Assembly (NCBI RefSeq): GCF_000718515.1
Contig: NZ_JNZS01000004.1
Location: forward strand, 248,001-312,000
DNA: 64,000 nt
Direction: 5' to 3'
Origin: Micromonospora parva
Lineage (GTDB): Bacteria; Actinomycetota; Actinomycetes; Mycobacteriales; Micromonosporaceae
In this document: positions 17,662 to 26,096 of the stretch, piece after piece
Numbering within the stretch: the first letter of the stretch is position 1
Layout: every line of letters begins with the position of its first letter
Translations under genes and position numbers: made by a program
Notes under the pieces: model-generated
What the model was told of the DNA's origin: nothing
Databases searched by the model: none
Seen by the model: only the letters and a program-made list of their open reading frames with translations

Positions 17662-18621
17662 CTAATTCCAGTCCGCTGATGGTTTGCTGGCGGCCGCTGC
17701 CGTCCGCCGTAGGCCTTCTTTGAGGGCGACCTGTGGCCGCCAGCCCAGTTCCCGCTCGGCTCGAGTGATGTCGGGGCAGCGCTGCCGAGGGTCGTCCTCG
17801 TCGGCCTCGATGAACTTCAGCGGTGACCGGCTGCCCGTCACCTCGAGGATCATCTGAGCCAGGTCACGGATGGTGACCTCGTGGACGTTGCCGATGTTCA
17901 CCGGTTGCCCGTAGTCGCTCTCCGCGATCGCCAACAGGCCTCGCGCGGTGTCCTCGGCGTAGCAGGGCGAACGCGTCTGGTTGCCGTCGCCGTGGATCGT
18001 CAGGGGGACGCCGTCGAGGGCCTGGGCGATGAAGCCGGAGATCACCCGACCGTCCGGGCGCATCCGCGGGCCGTAGCTGTTGAAGATGCGCGCGATACCC
18101 ACGCTCACGTCGTGCTTCTTGCCGTAGGCAGTGGTGAATGCCTCGGCGAACCGCTTCGCCTCGTCGTAGACGGATCGCGCGCCGATCGGGTTGACGTTGC
18201 CCCAGTACTCTTCGTCCTGCGGATGCTTCAGCGGGTCGCCGTACACCTCCGAGGTGGAGGCCAGCACGAAGCGGGCTCCGCATCGGTGGGCGATGCGCAG
18301 CGCGTTGTGGGTGCCGTAGCTACCGACGAGCATGGTCTCGATCGGCAGCCGATAGAATTCGGGAATCGACGCCGGTGACGCCAGGTGCATCACCAGGTCG
18401 ACCGATCCCGGCGTGTCGAATTCCTCGGAGACATCCGCCTCCACGAGCGTGAAACCCGGTCGGCTCATCAGGTGCTCGATATAGCTACGGTGCCCGGTGG
18501 AGAAATTGTCGACGCCAATCACCTCCACGCCGGCGGAGAGGAGCTGCTCGCAGACGTACGAGCCGAGAAATCCTCCACCGCCGGTCACCAAGGCTCGTCG
18601 GAATCTGCTGGATTGCGACAC
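17662..18621 (-). CDS. UDP-glucuronate decarboxylase/UDP-xylose synthase-type SDR epimerase
   Basis: The GTG start at 18621 follows GGAGG with good spacing (VSQSSRFRRALVTGGGGFLGSYVCEQL), giving 319 residues. Extended-SDR features: GGxGFxG Rossmann loop, Thr/Ser in STSEVYGDP, and the YxxxK pair in SVYDEAKRFAEA. The stretch DEEYWGNVNPIGARSVYDEAKR is highly characteristic of UXS. It should convert UDP-glucuronate to UDP-xylose via a 4-keto intermediate. It is the first gene of a two-gene operon with ugd, behind a promoter-like element shared with two other operons of the cluster. Confidence 0.88.
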   Translation of the reverse strand: MSQSSRFRRALVTGGGGFLGSYVCEQLLSAGVEVIGVDNFSTGHRSYIEHLMSRPGFTLVEADVSEEFDTPGSVDLVMHLASPASIPEFYRLPIETMLVGSYGTHNALRIAHRCGARFVLASTSEVYGDPLKHPQDEEYWGNVNPIGARSVYDEAKRFAEAFTTAYGKKHDVSVGIARIFNSYGPRMRPDGRVISGFIAQALDGVPLTIHGDGNQTRSPCYAEDTARGLLAIAESDYGQPVNIGNVHEVTIRDLAQMILEVTGSRSPLKFIEADEDDPRQRCPDITRAERELGWRPQVALKEGLRRTAAAASKPSADWN

Positions 18622-18725
18622 GGGAACCTCCAATCCCTGTCGAAAGTGGGTTGGACCTCGGCTACGCGGAGCCTTATCGCACCGCCGCGTCAATGCTGCG
18701 ACGGCTGAGCCCACTCTCCGGTGGG

Positions 18726-18776
18726 ATGAACGTACTGTCGGCCGGGTACTCTGCACGCGGCTCGACCAGCACTCAA
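18726..18776 (-). promoter_or_regulatory. Conserved cluster promoter element, copy 1 (upstream of UXS-ugd)
   Basis: Read on the minus strand: TTGAGT (18776-18771), then GTGCAGAGTACC (GTACC begins 27 nt after the start of TTGAGT), then AGTACGTTCAT (ends 18726). The two AGTAC words start 14 nt apart. The same layout recurs at 42975-43024 and 45724-45771. It lies about 105 bp upstream of the UXS start. Confidence 0.7.
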
Positions 18777-18816
18777 CGGGCCCGCACGCCTACCGTTGCG
18801 ACGGACTGGCGCTACC

Positions 18817-21795
18817 TCAGACAGCGGGCGGAAGAACAGCTTGTTCGCGCACGTCGTGCCGGCCGGCCGCCTCGTCGCGAATCTGCCCGAGTAGCTCGTC
18901 GGCCTCCAGGCGACCCAGCAGTGCGTGGAACTGGTCGAAGATCCCGAGCGCCTGGGAGGCCCACTCCAGTGCGGAGGAGTAGTCCCGTCGAGCCCGGTGC
19001 ACCCGCGCGAGCGCCAGGCAGAATCGCGCGGTGGCGAGCCGGTCGCCGTTTCGGCGGGCGATCGCGTACCCGTGGTTCAGTGTCACCGCCGCCTGGTGAT
19101 GCTGGTGTTGCCGCAGTTTCACGAGACCGAGCCCGTGCAGCACGTGCGCCTCGCCTGCCCGGTCGTGGCCGCCGCGTACCAGCTTCAGGGCCTTGGTCAG
19201 CTCTTCCTCGGCCCGGGTCAGGTCGCCGTCCTCGAAGTGCAGTTCACCCAGCCGATGCAGCACCATCGCCTGGACACGGGTGCTGTTGACCTCGGTCACC
19301 TTCCGCAGCGCCTCAGCCAGCAGCTCGGCGGCGGAGCCGCGCTCGCTCCATTCCAGCTTGATGCGCGCCATGCCGCTGAGGATGTGCGCGGTGCCCGCCG
19401 CGTCCCCGAGCGGATGCAACGCGGCAAGTGCCTCGCTGTAGCGCGCCCACGCTTGATCGAGGTCACCGTGCACCCGGTCGAGGAAGGCCAGGTGCCGCAG
19501 GGCGAGGGCGCGGCCGCGCGCCTCGCCGATCTCGTCAAACACCTCAAGCGCCTGGGTCAGCCGGGCGCGCGCGTCGTCGAAGCGCTGCTCGACGATGTCC
19601 ACCGCGCCCAGCGAGTACAGCATCGCGGCAGTGCCGAGTCGGTCGTCAGCCTGCCGCGCGGTGAGCAGGGCGATTTCGTGCGTCGCTCGCCAGTCGTCGA
19701 GGTAGCTGCCGGTCTCGAAGAGCGCCACCATGGTGATCGCCAGGTCCCAGCAGTAGTCGGGAGCACCGGCCTGGGATGCCTGACCCACCGCGGCCACCGC
19801 GGCGGCTCGTTCGTTCTCGAACCACATCAGCGGATCGCGCAGGAGGTCGTGGACGAGGTGTCGTGGCAGACTCCAACGCTCCGCCCTGCTGTGGATCACG
19901 GTGTAGTCGCCGCCGTAGAGGATGCGGTGCGCCTCGTCGGCGAGGAACAGCCACGCACCGAGGAGACGCCGAGCGGCCTCCAGCCGGACCGGTGCGGTCT
20001 CCTCGGCCGCGAGCCGCTCACGGGCGTAGACCCGAACCAGGTCGTGCAGCCGGTAGCGGGTGTCGACGCCGAATCCACCCACGACCTCCAGCAGCTGCGC
20101 GTCCACCAGCGCGTCGAGCGTGTCGGACGCGGTGGCCACGTCGATGTCGAGCAACGGCGCCGCGGTCCAGCTCGGGAAGTCGTGGGTCTCGAGCAGGCCG
20201 AGCCGCCGTAACAGCCGTTGCGCCTGCTCGTCGAGGCCCTCGTAGCTGATAGCGATGTTGGTTCGCACATCCAGGCCGCCGTGCGCCAGCTCGTCCAGAC
20301 GCCGGCCCTCGTCCTCAAGCCGCTCGGTCAGCTGCGCCATCCGCCAGTGTGGACGGGCGATCAGCCTCGCGGCCGCGATCCGCAGCGCCAGCGGCAACCG
20401 ACCGCACAGCTCGACCAGGCGCAGGGCCTCGCGCGGTTCGGCGGAGGCCCGTTCGGAGCCGACCATCCGGGTCAGCAGTTCGACGGCGTCGCGCTGTTCG
20501 AGTGCACTCACCTCGACGAGCCGGGAGCCGGGGATGCCAGCCAGGCGGCGCCGGCTGGTCACGATCACACCGCAGCTGGGGCTGCCCGGAAGGAGGGGGT
20601 AGACCTGTCGCTCGTCGACGACGTCGTCCAGGACGATCAGCACCCGGGACGCGGCGATCTGGCTTCGAAAGGTCGCCGCGCGCGCCTCCAGCCCCTCCGG
20701 TATCGAGGACCCGGGCATGCCGAGCGCGCGGAGAAAACCGTCGAGGATCTGGGAAACACCGCCGCTGTGTGACCGCTCCGGGCCCAACCGGGTGAACAGC
20801 AGCCCGTCCGAGAATTCGCCGGCCAACTCGTGGGCCAGGTGCACGGCGAGGGTCGTCTTTCCCGCGCCGCCGCGGCCGGTGATGGTCAGGACCGGCACGG
20901 AGTCGTGGTCGGAATGGCCGCTGCCATAGCGCAAGAAGTCGCCCAACTCGGTCACGAGCTCCCCGTACCCGGTGAAGTCAGGTATGTCGGCCGGAGCCAT
21001 TCGGGGCACCGGGGGCGCCGGCTCGATCGGATTCGGCCATTCCTGCTCCACTGCCGGGCCGGGCTCGAGGTCTCCGTTGAGGATGGCCCGCTCCAACAGC
21101 CGGAGCGGCTCACTCGGCTCCAACCCGAGGTCGTCGATCGAGGCCTGCCGCGCCGACCGGTATGCCGCCAGCGCCTCCGCCTGCCGGCCGGCCCGGTAGA
21201 GCGCGGTGATCAGCTGTTGCCACAGCCGTTCCCGCAGCGGGTGCTCGGTGACGAGCGCCATCAGTTCGTCAATGGTCTCGCGATGCCGGCCGAGGTGCAG
21301 CTCCAGTTCGAGGCAGTCCTCGACGACGGCGAGCCGTCGCTCGGCGATCCGGGTGGCCGCCGCCTCGACCAGCCGGCTGTCCACGCCGCTGAGCGGAGCC
21401 CCGCGGTACAGCGCCAGGGCCTGCCGAAAACCCGACGCGGCATCTTCAAGCCGTTGCTCCCGCAGCGCCGTGCGGGCTTCGCTCAGAAGGTCGTTGAAGA
21501 TGTGCAGGTCCAGCTCACCCTCGGCGATTCTGATCTGGTAGCCGGCCGGGTTGGTGACGATCCGATCGTCGAGACCGGTGCCTCGGAGCGCACGTCGTAC
21601 CGCCGATATACAGATCTGGATCTGACTTTTGGCTGTCGATGGCGGCGATTCCTCCCATACCGCCTCGATAAGCCGGCCGAGCGGGACCACATTATTGGCC
21701 TCCAGTAGCAGCATGGCGAGCACTGTCTGCTGCCGGGAGGCGGTGATGCTGGCGTTCACAACGTGCAAAGGTCCAAGTATGCGGAAAACCTGCAA
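18817..21795 (-). CDS. SARP-family regulator with BTAD, NB-ARC and TPR domains (AfsR-like)
   Basis: Start placed at TTG 21795 (LQVFRILGPLHVV), where the OmpR-like DNA-binding domain begins and GGGGAGGAA lies at correct spacing; 992 residues. Order: winged-helix DNA-binding domain (about 1-95), BTAD (about 95-245, ending GLEPSEPLRLLE), NB-ARC ATPase (P-loop TGRGGAGKTTLAVHLA, Walker B RVLIVLDDV, sensor VIVTSRRRL, GLPL-like GRLPLAL), then several TPRs to the C-terminus. AfsR-type proteins bind heptamer direct repeats and activate antibiotic genes. A heptamer array fitting this family lies 1 kb away at 22845. It is the likely cluster activator. Confidence 0.92.
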   Translation of the reverse strand: MQVFRILGPLHVVNASITASRQQTVLAMLLLEANNVVPLGRLIEAVWEESPPSTAKSQIQICISAVRRALRGTGLDDRIVTNPAGYQIRIAEGELDLHIFNDLLSEARTALREQRLEDAASGFRQALALYRGAPLSGVDSRLVEAAATRIAERRLAVVEDCLELELHLGRHRETIDELMALVTEHPLRERLWQQLITALYRAGRQAEALAAYRSARQASIDDLGLEPSEPLRLLERAILNGDLEPGPAVEQEWPNPIEPAPPVPRMAPADIPDFTGYGELVTELGDFLRYGSGHSDHDSVPVLTITGRGGAGKTTLAVHLAHELAGEFSDGLLFTRLGPERSHSGGVSQILDGFLRALGMPGSSIPEGLEARAATFRSQIAASRVLIVLDDVVDERQVYPLLPGSPSCGVIVTSRRRLAGIPGSRLVEVSALEQRDAVELLTRMVGSERASAEPREALRLVELCGRLPLALRIAAARLIARPHWRMAQLTERLEDEGRRLDELAHGGLDVRTNIAISYEGLDEQAQRLLRRLGLLETHDFPSWTAAPLLDIDVATASDTLDALVDAQLLEVVGGFGVDTRYRLHDLVRVYARERLAAEETAPVRLEAARRLLGAWLFLADEAHRILYGGDYTVIHSRAERWSLPRHLVHDLLRDPLMWFENERAAAVAAVGQASQAGAPDYCWDLAITMVALFETGSYLDDWRATHEIALLTARQADDRLGTAAMLYSLGAVDIVEQRFDDARARLTQALEVFDEIGEARGRALALRHLAFLDRVHGDLDQAWARYSEALAALHPLGDAAGTAHILSGMARIKLEWSERGSAAELLAEALRKVTEVNSTRVQAMVLHRLGELHFEDGDLTRAEEELTKALKLVRGGHDRAGEAHVLHGLGLVKLRQHQHHQAAVTLNHGYAIARRNGDRLATARFCLALARVHRARRDYSSALEWASQALGIFDQFHALLGRLEADELLGQIRDEAAGRHDVREQAVLPPAV

Positions 21796-21797
21796 AT

Positions 21798-21833
21798 TTC
21801 CTCCCCGTCGACAAGCTTCCTCCCCGTCGACAA
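21798..21833 (-). repeat. Tandem duplication carrying the Shine-Dalgarno of the SARP gene
   Basis: The 17 bases TTCCTCCCCGTCGACAA occur at 21798-21814 and again at 21817-21833 (period 19). On the minus strand each copy contains GGGGAGGAA, so two ribosome-binding sites stand in tandem before the TTG start at 21795. Confidence 0.75.
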
Positions 21834-22400
21834 CGACACATCGCCAGCCCAACGGCACCCCCCGGAGCCGGCCGGATGATCGTTTGACGCCCCGCATAGG
21901 AGAACGTTTTACATGGTAGCGAAGCATGCAGGCGGGCACCAGGCGAGATTCGGGATCGCCGATGTTTCAGAGCGTCTATGAGATGACGTGTTGGCCAGGC
22001 GCAGGTGAACGTACGATACGGTGATTCGACGGGTCATGCGGGCCGTACCAGCCCGACGGGCGTGGCGTCAACGTGCACCCGATGGCGCGCGCAGTTCCGA
22101 GCGAGCAGACGACGGTGGGCGCGTCACGCCGGGGCTCGCTCGGCGATCGTGAGTGGGGCGGCGAAGTCCCGCGAGGCCGAGGGCTCGCGGCCGCCAAGCT
22201 TTTCTCGGGGTCGCCGCCGCCGCTCTCCCTCGCAACCGGGACGGCGGGTCAGCGCGCGGAAAACGCCCCGGTCGACGCTGATCCAGCACCGTCGGGCCCA
22301 GGGGCAACCATGCGGCGCAGACACCGCGCCATCCCGCCGGCGGCGCCAGACCACGCACACCATCCACTGATGACCCACTCAGCCCGCTCCCGCCGGCGCG
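21834..22400. other. Gene-free region upstream of the SARP gene
   Basis: No convincing coding sequence on either strand; short frames here have Arg/Pro-rich nonsense composition. TGAACGTACG at 22006 resembles half of the cluster element (ATGAACGTACT) but the rest of the element is missing. The SARP promoter should lie in the first 200 bp of this stretch. Confidence 0.5.
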
Positions 22401-22733
22401 TTATGCACGTTCTCCGTAGACGGCGAAACCCGCAGCGTTGAGGTATACGGCCATCCGCAGGTCGAGCTCGATCTCGCGTACCTGGATGGACACCGAGAAG
22501 TCGCGGTATTCCGCGACAGTCCCGAGGCCGGCGAAGTAACTGGAGGGATCGAACGTGAGCTGATGGGCGCCGCGCTTCACCTGAAGCTCCTCCAGCGCCG
22601 GCAGTCGGCCGTCATTTGCCGTGAACCCGGACATCAATGGTGCCCAGCCTCGATCATCGCGGCTGTGCAGCCGCACCAGCACGCCCGGGACAGGTCTGCC
22701 CGACGCGCCATCAATAATGCGAACACCAATCAT
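22401..22733 (-). CDS. Transthyretin/5-hydroxyisourate hydrolase-like protein lacking catalytic residues
   Basis: 110 residues from ATG 22733 (GGAGGG upstream; an ATG at 22754 is also in frame). The pattern IGVRIIDGASGRPVPGVLVRL, then GFTANDGRL, HQLTFDPSSYF and RMAVYLNAAGFAVYGERA follows the HIUase/transthyretin fold from start to end. However, the two catalytic His (HVLD and HYHVP in true HIUases) are both Arg here, and the C-terminal YRGS is YGER. It is therefore probably not a uricolytic enzyme but a binding or scaffolding protein recruited to the cluster. Assignment is by motif reading only. Confidence 0.6.
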   Translation of the reverse strand: MIGVRIIDGASGRPVPGVLVRLHSRDDRGWAPLMSGFTANDGRLPALEELQVKRGAHQLTFDPSSYFAGLGTVAEYRDFSVSIQVREIELDLRMAVYLNAAGFAVYGERA

Positions 22734-22844
22734 TTGACATCCAAGTCCCTCCATTTATGGCAGCGGCTCGCGTGAGCTTACAGCTGACCGCTTTCATCCC
22801 GCTATCAAGTCGGCAAGCGCTTTCGCCATCTTGCGCTAAGCGCA

Positions 22845-22917
22845 TCGAGGACGGATCGACAGCCATCAGATATCAGGTCGACAGCGGACGCTGGTGGACT
22901 CGGTCCGTAGCCGAGAT
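22845..22917 (+). promoter_or_regulatory. Heptamer array in 11-bp phase, candidate SARP binding site
   Basis: Heptamers start at 22845 (TCGAGGA), 22856 (TCGACAG), 22878 (TCGACAG), 22900 (TCGGTCC) and 22911 (CCGAGAT), all on an 11-bp grid. SARP regulators bind TCGA-type heptamer direct repeats with 11- or 22-bp period. It lies in the leader of the HIUase-like gene (minus strand) and before a tiny plus-strand frame at 22936. Confidence 0.55.
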
Positions 22918-22989
22918 CGAAGGGGGAGCGAGATTATGAGCCGTGATACCAACTGGGGCTGACGACTTGGGCCGGGCGCCCACAACGAG

Positions 22990-23030
22990 AGGTGGTCCCT
23001 CGAGTCGGAAACCGATTCGAGGGACCACCT
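22990..23030. terminator. Strong hairpin ending the acyl-CoA operon
   Basis: 19-bp arms (AGGTGGTCCCTCGAGTCGG / CCGATTCGAGGGACCACCT, one G-T wobble) with an AAA loop, 20 bp past the minus-strand SRPBCC stop at 23051. Followed by TTC on the plus side, so it could act in both directions. Confidence 0.8.
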
Positions 23031-23050
23031 TCATGCTGCGCGGGACACGC

Positions 23051-23398
23051 CTAGAGGTCAGAGACCGCCCTCCGGACAGCCCTCGACAGCACCCGTTCGA
23101 TCAGCGGGTCGAGGATCCGGTCATATATCGGCACCCCGACGTCGTACGTCAGCTCGAAGAGCACCTCACAGCCCTCCGCCGCGGGGATTGTCCGCCACAC
23201 GCCGGACAGGCTGCGGAAATCGCCATCGGTCTGGGTGAACGAGATACGGCGCTCGCTCGGTGCCGGCTCGGACCGCTGCCGCCAGTGAATCGCCCCACCG
23301 CGGAACGGCACCGTCCACTCATCGTCGAACTGCCTGATCCGATCGAACGCGGCATCCGCCGACACCGCGCTTCCGGCTGTCACCCGAATCGTCCTCAT
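23051..23398 (-). CDS. SRPBCC (START/Bet v1-like) small protein
   Basis: 115 residues, ATG at 23398 overlapping the aldehyde dehydrogenase stop (ATGA). Motifs fit the polyketide cyclase/SRPBCC fold: a first strand with VSADAAFDRIRQFDDEW, the central ISFTQTDGDFRSLSGVWRTIP and a C-terminal amphipathic helix LDPLIERVLSRAVRRAVSDL. It is shorter than typical aromatase/cyclase members (about 145). It probably binds a hydrophobic intermediate produced by the three upstream acyl-CoA enzymes. Catalysis is uncertain. Confidence 0.75.
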   Translation of the reverse strand: MRTIRVTAGSAVSADAAFDRIRQFDDEWTVPFRGGAIHWRQRSEPAPSERRISFTQTDGDFRSLSGVWRTIPAAEGCEVLFELTYDVGVPIYDRILDPLIERVLSRAVRRAVSDL

Positions 23399-24948
23399 GA
23401 GCCGCTCCTCAGTGAGACCGCCTGCAGATGCGTCGTCCGGATCATCATGTAGCTGGCTTCGCCGAAGACGCCGCCGGTGAGGCCGGTTCCGCCGTGCGAG
23501 GGCAGGTACGGGAAGAAGCCGGAGTGCGATTCGTCGTTCACCTTGATGACGCCGCCGTTGGTCACGCCACCCACGAAGCGCTCCACCACCGCTTCGTCAG
23601 CCGACCAGAACGAGTTGCGCAGGCCGTACGCGTTGGTGTTGACGAAGTCGAGCACATCCTCGAGCAGCGCGTCGTCACTGCGGCCCGGCTCGGGAACCAC
23701 CACCGGTAGCAGCGGGAAGAACGTCTCGGCGCGGACCACCGACAGCTCACGGCTGCGCGCCAGGCCGTCGACGCGCACCACAGTCGGTTCCAGGAAGTAG
23801 CCGGTGTCGGACGGCGACCCGTCCACCTCCAGCTGGCGTCCGCCGCACACCAGCTGGGCTCCACCGGCCAGTGCTTCCTCGAGCACCGCGAAGAAGCTCC
23901 GCTGGGCCAGAACCGGGGTGAGCTCCACGCCCTCGTCGTCGGGGTAGCCGGGTCGGATCTGCCCGGCGGCGACCCGGAGCCGGTCAAGCAGCTCGTCGGC
24001 GATCGCCGGATGCGCCACAACCTGGTTGGGCACGTTGCAGATCTGCCCCGAGGCGTTGAACGCCTCGGTCAGCGCGCGGACCGCCACGTCGAGATCAGCA
24101 TCCCGCCAGACCACTGCGCAGTCGTTGCCGGCCAGCTCCAGGATGGGCTTCTTGCCGGCGGCGATGCAGTCGTTCTGGAAGGCCAGCCCCTTCTCGCTGC
24201 CGCCGAAGTAGATGATGTCGTTGACGTGCGGGCTGGCCAGCCAGTCGTCGAGCATCGGCGGTCCGCACACGACGTTGACGGTGCCCGGTGGCGCACCCAC
24301 CTCGTCGAGGGCCGGGGCGATGATCTCCCGGATCGCGTACATCACGCCCAGCGGCAGACTGCGCGGCGCCCGGATCACCACGGTGTTGCCGGAGAGCAGG
24401 GCGGCAGCGCCGTAGATGGCGTTCGAGTGCGGCGCGTTCTGCGGCGGCGCCACGCAGACGACCCCGTCCGGACGGCGGCGCACCACGATCCGCCTGCCGT
24501 CGTGTGAGAACTCGCGGTGCAGCAGCTCGGCGCACCACGAGAGGGTCTGCTCGCTGAAGATGTGCAGCAACCCGTCGATCTCGGCGTACGACGGGGTGCG
24601 CGGCCGCCCCTCGGCGACCATCAGCTCCACGAACTCCTCGCGGGTCGCGACGAGCCGCCGGCGGATCGCCTCGCCCAGACGCAGCCGGGTACGCAGCGGC
24701 GTCCTGCCCCACTCCGGCTGGGCGGCGGCCGCCGCGGCCAACGCCTGCTGGACGGTCTGCGGGTCGGCCAACGCGCATCGTCCGACAACGCGCGGGTCGT
24801 CCTCGGCACCGGACTCACCGGCCTCCAGCCGCCGCTTCAGGCTCAACGCACCGAAGGTGTCCTCCAGCGCCGCGCGCGCCGAGATGCCGTAGACGTGCCG
24901 GTCCGACTCGACGTCCTTGCCGGCCACATAGGACGGGAAGGTTCTCAT
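23395..24948 (-). CDS. NAD(P)-dependent aldehyde dehydrogenase-family enzyme
   Basis: 517 residues from ATG 24948. ALDH features: the catalytic Cys in FNASGQICNVPNQVV, the general-base Glu in PILELAGNDCAVV, cofactor motifs in PPQNAPHSNAIYGAAALLSGNTVVI, and the C-terminal GGVFGEASYMM. The first 100 residues are atypical. It overlaps both neighbours by 4 bp (ATGA), so it is made together with the acyl-CoA dehydrogenase. It may oxidise an aldehyde or, working in reverse on a CoA thioester, make one; which is not decidable from sequence. Confidence 0.87.
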   Translation of the reverse strand: MRTFPSYVAGKDVESDRHVYGISARAALEDTFGALSLKRRLEAGESGAEDDPRVVGRCALADPQTVQQALAAAAAAQPEWGRTPLRTRLRLGEAIRRRLVATREEFVELMVAEGRPRTPSYAEIDGLLHIFSEQTLSWCAELLHREFSHDGRRIVVRRRPDGVVCVAPPQNAPHSNAIYGAAALLSGNTVVIRAPRSLPLGVMYAIREIIAPALDEVGAPPGTVNVVCGPPMLDDWLASPHVNDIIYFGGSEKGLAFQNDCIAAGKKPILELAGNDCAVVWRDADLDVAVRALTEAFNASGQICNVPNQVVAHPAIADELLDRLRVAAGQIRPGYPDDEGVELTPVLAQRSFFAVLEEALAGGAQLVCGGRQLEVDGSPSDTGYFLEPTVVRVDGLARSRELSVVRAETFFPLLPVVVPEPGRSDDALLEDVLDFVNTNAYGLRNSFWSADEAVVERFVGGVTNGGVIKVNDESHSGFFPYLPSHGGTGLTGGVFGEASYMMIRTTHLQAVSLRSGS

Positions 24949-26096
24949 GGCGCGTACTCCCGCCCGAGCAGTTCCCGTGCGACCACCAGCTTGGTGGCGT
25001 TGGCGGTGCCGTCGGCGAGCTGCGTGCCGATCAGGTCCCGGAGCCGCTGGGCGATCGGCTGCTCCTCGCTGTAACCGAAGTGACCGAGCGTCAGCAACGC
25101 CTGGTGCGTCGCCTCGACGGCCACCTTCGGCGCCCACCACTTGGCCATGTTCGCCGCCAGACGGTGCTCCAGCCCGGCGTCGTTGCGCCACAGCGCCTCG
25201 TACGCGACGAGCCGGGCCGCGTGCAGATAGGTGGCGCACTCCGCGAGCGGGAAGGCGATGCCCTGGAACTGGCCGAGCGGCTTCTCGAACGCCCGCCGGT
25301 GCTGAGCGTGCGAGATGGCGTCGTCCAGCGCGGCCTGTGCCACGCTGACCGCCATGAGCGCGATGAGCGCCCGCGAGTAGTCGAAGCCGCGCATGCCCTG
25401 GGCGAAGCCGAGTCCGGTTTCGCCGACCACGTCCGACACCTGGACCGGCAGGCCGTCGAAGACCAGAGTTGATCGGCCGCCGGACCGGCTGCCCAGGTCA
25501 CGCAGGGTTGACCGCACGACGTGCTGGTCGTCCAACCGGGCGTAGAAGGCGGTGACCCCACGGGCACGTGGCGCGTCGCTGGTACGCGCAAAGATCATCC
25601 CGTGGGTGGCGTACGCCCCCAGCATGATCGAGGTCTTCTCGCCGACGAGCCGCCAGTCGTGCGGACCGTTCGGCTCGGCTCGCAGCTTGACGGCGGCCGC
25701 GTCGGTCCCGTGGCTGGGCTCGGTCATGCAGAACGCCACCACGGCGTCCCCGCGAGCGATCGCCGGCAGCCAGCGCGCGCGTTGCTCCGGGGTCCCGTTG
25801 GCGGTGATGATGCCGGCCACCAGGGCGGCGTTCAGCACCGGGTAGCACGCGGTGAGGTCGCCGCGGGCCAGCTCCTCCAGGGCGACGCCGGTGCTGACCG
25901 CGTCCAACCCCAGCCCGCCGTACTCGACCGGGACGCGCAGGGCGAACAGGCCCTCGGCGGCCAACTCGGGCAGCAGATCGGGGCGGAACTGTCCCTGCCG
26001 GTCGCTGTCCTGATAGAACGGCGTTATTCGCTTCTCGGTGAAGGTGCGCACCCGTTCGGCCAGCGCGCGCTGATCAGCAGTAAGAGAGAAATCCAT
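24945..26096 (-). CDS. Acyl-CoA dehydrogenase
   Basis: 383 residues; ATG 26096 overlaps the ligase stop (TGATG). FAD/substrate motifs: AFCMTEPSHGTDAAAVKLRAE, RSTLVFDGLPVQVSDVVGETGLGFAQGM, FEKPLGQFQGIAFPLAECAT and the C-terminal LTLGHFGYSEEQPIAQRLRD, where the catalytic carboxylate region lies. It resembles cyclohexanecarboxyl-CoA dehydrogenases (AliB/BadJ type). It should introduce an alpha,beta double bond into the CoA thioester made by the adjacent ligase. Electrons pass to ETF encoded elsewhere. Confidence 0.9.
   Translation of the reverse strand: MDFSLTADQRALAERVRTFTEKRITPFYQDSDRQGQFRPDLLPELAAEGLFALRVPVEYGGLGLDAVSTGVALEELARGDLTACYPVLNAALVAGIITANGTPEQRARWLPAIARGDAVVAFCMTEPSHGTDAAAVKLRAEPNGPHDWRLVGEKTSIMLGAYATHGMIFARTSDAPRARGVTAFYARLDDQHVVRSTLRDLGSRSGGRSTLVFDGLPVQVSDVVGETGLGFAQGMRGFDYSRALIALMAVSVAQAALDDAISHAQHRRAFEKPLGQFQGIAFPLAECATYLHAARLVAYEALWRNDAGLEHRLAANMAKWWAPKVAVEATHQALLTLGHFGYSEEQPIAQRLRDLIGTQLADGTANATKLVVARELLGREYAP

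Noticed and set aside
22005..22441. Overlapping frames of 100-120 codons upstream of the SARP gene
   Set aside because: Arg/Pro/Ser-rich translations, no ribosome sites, no motifs; the stretch is treated as non-coding.
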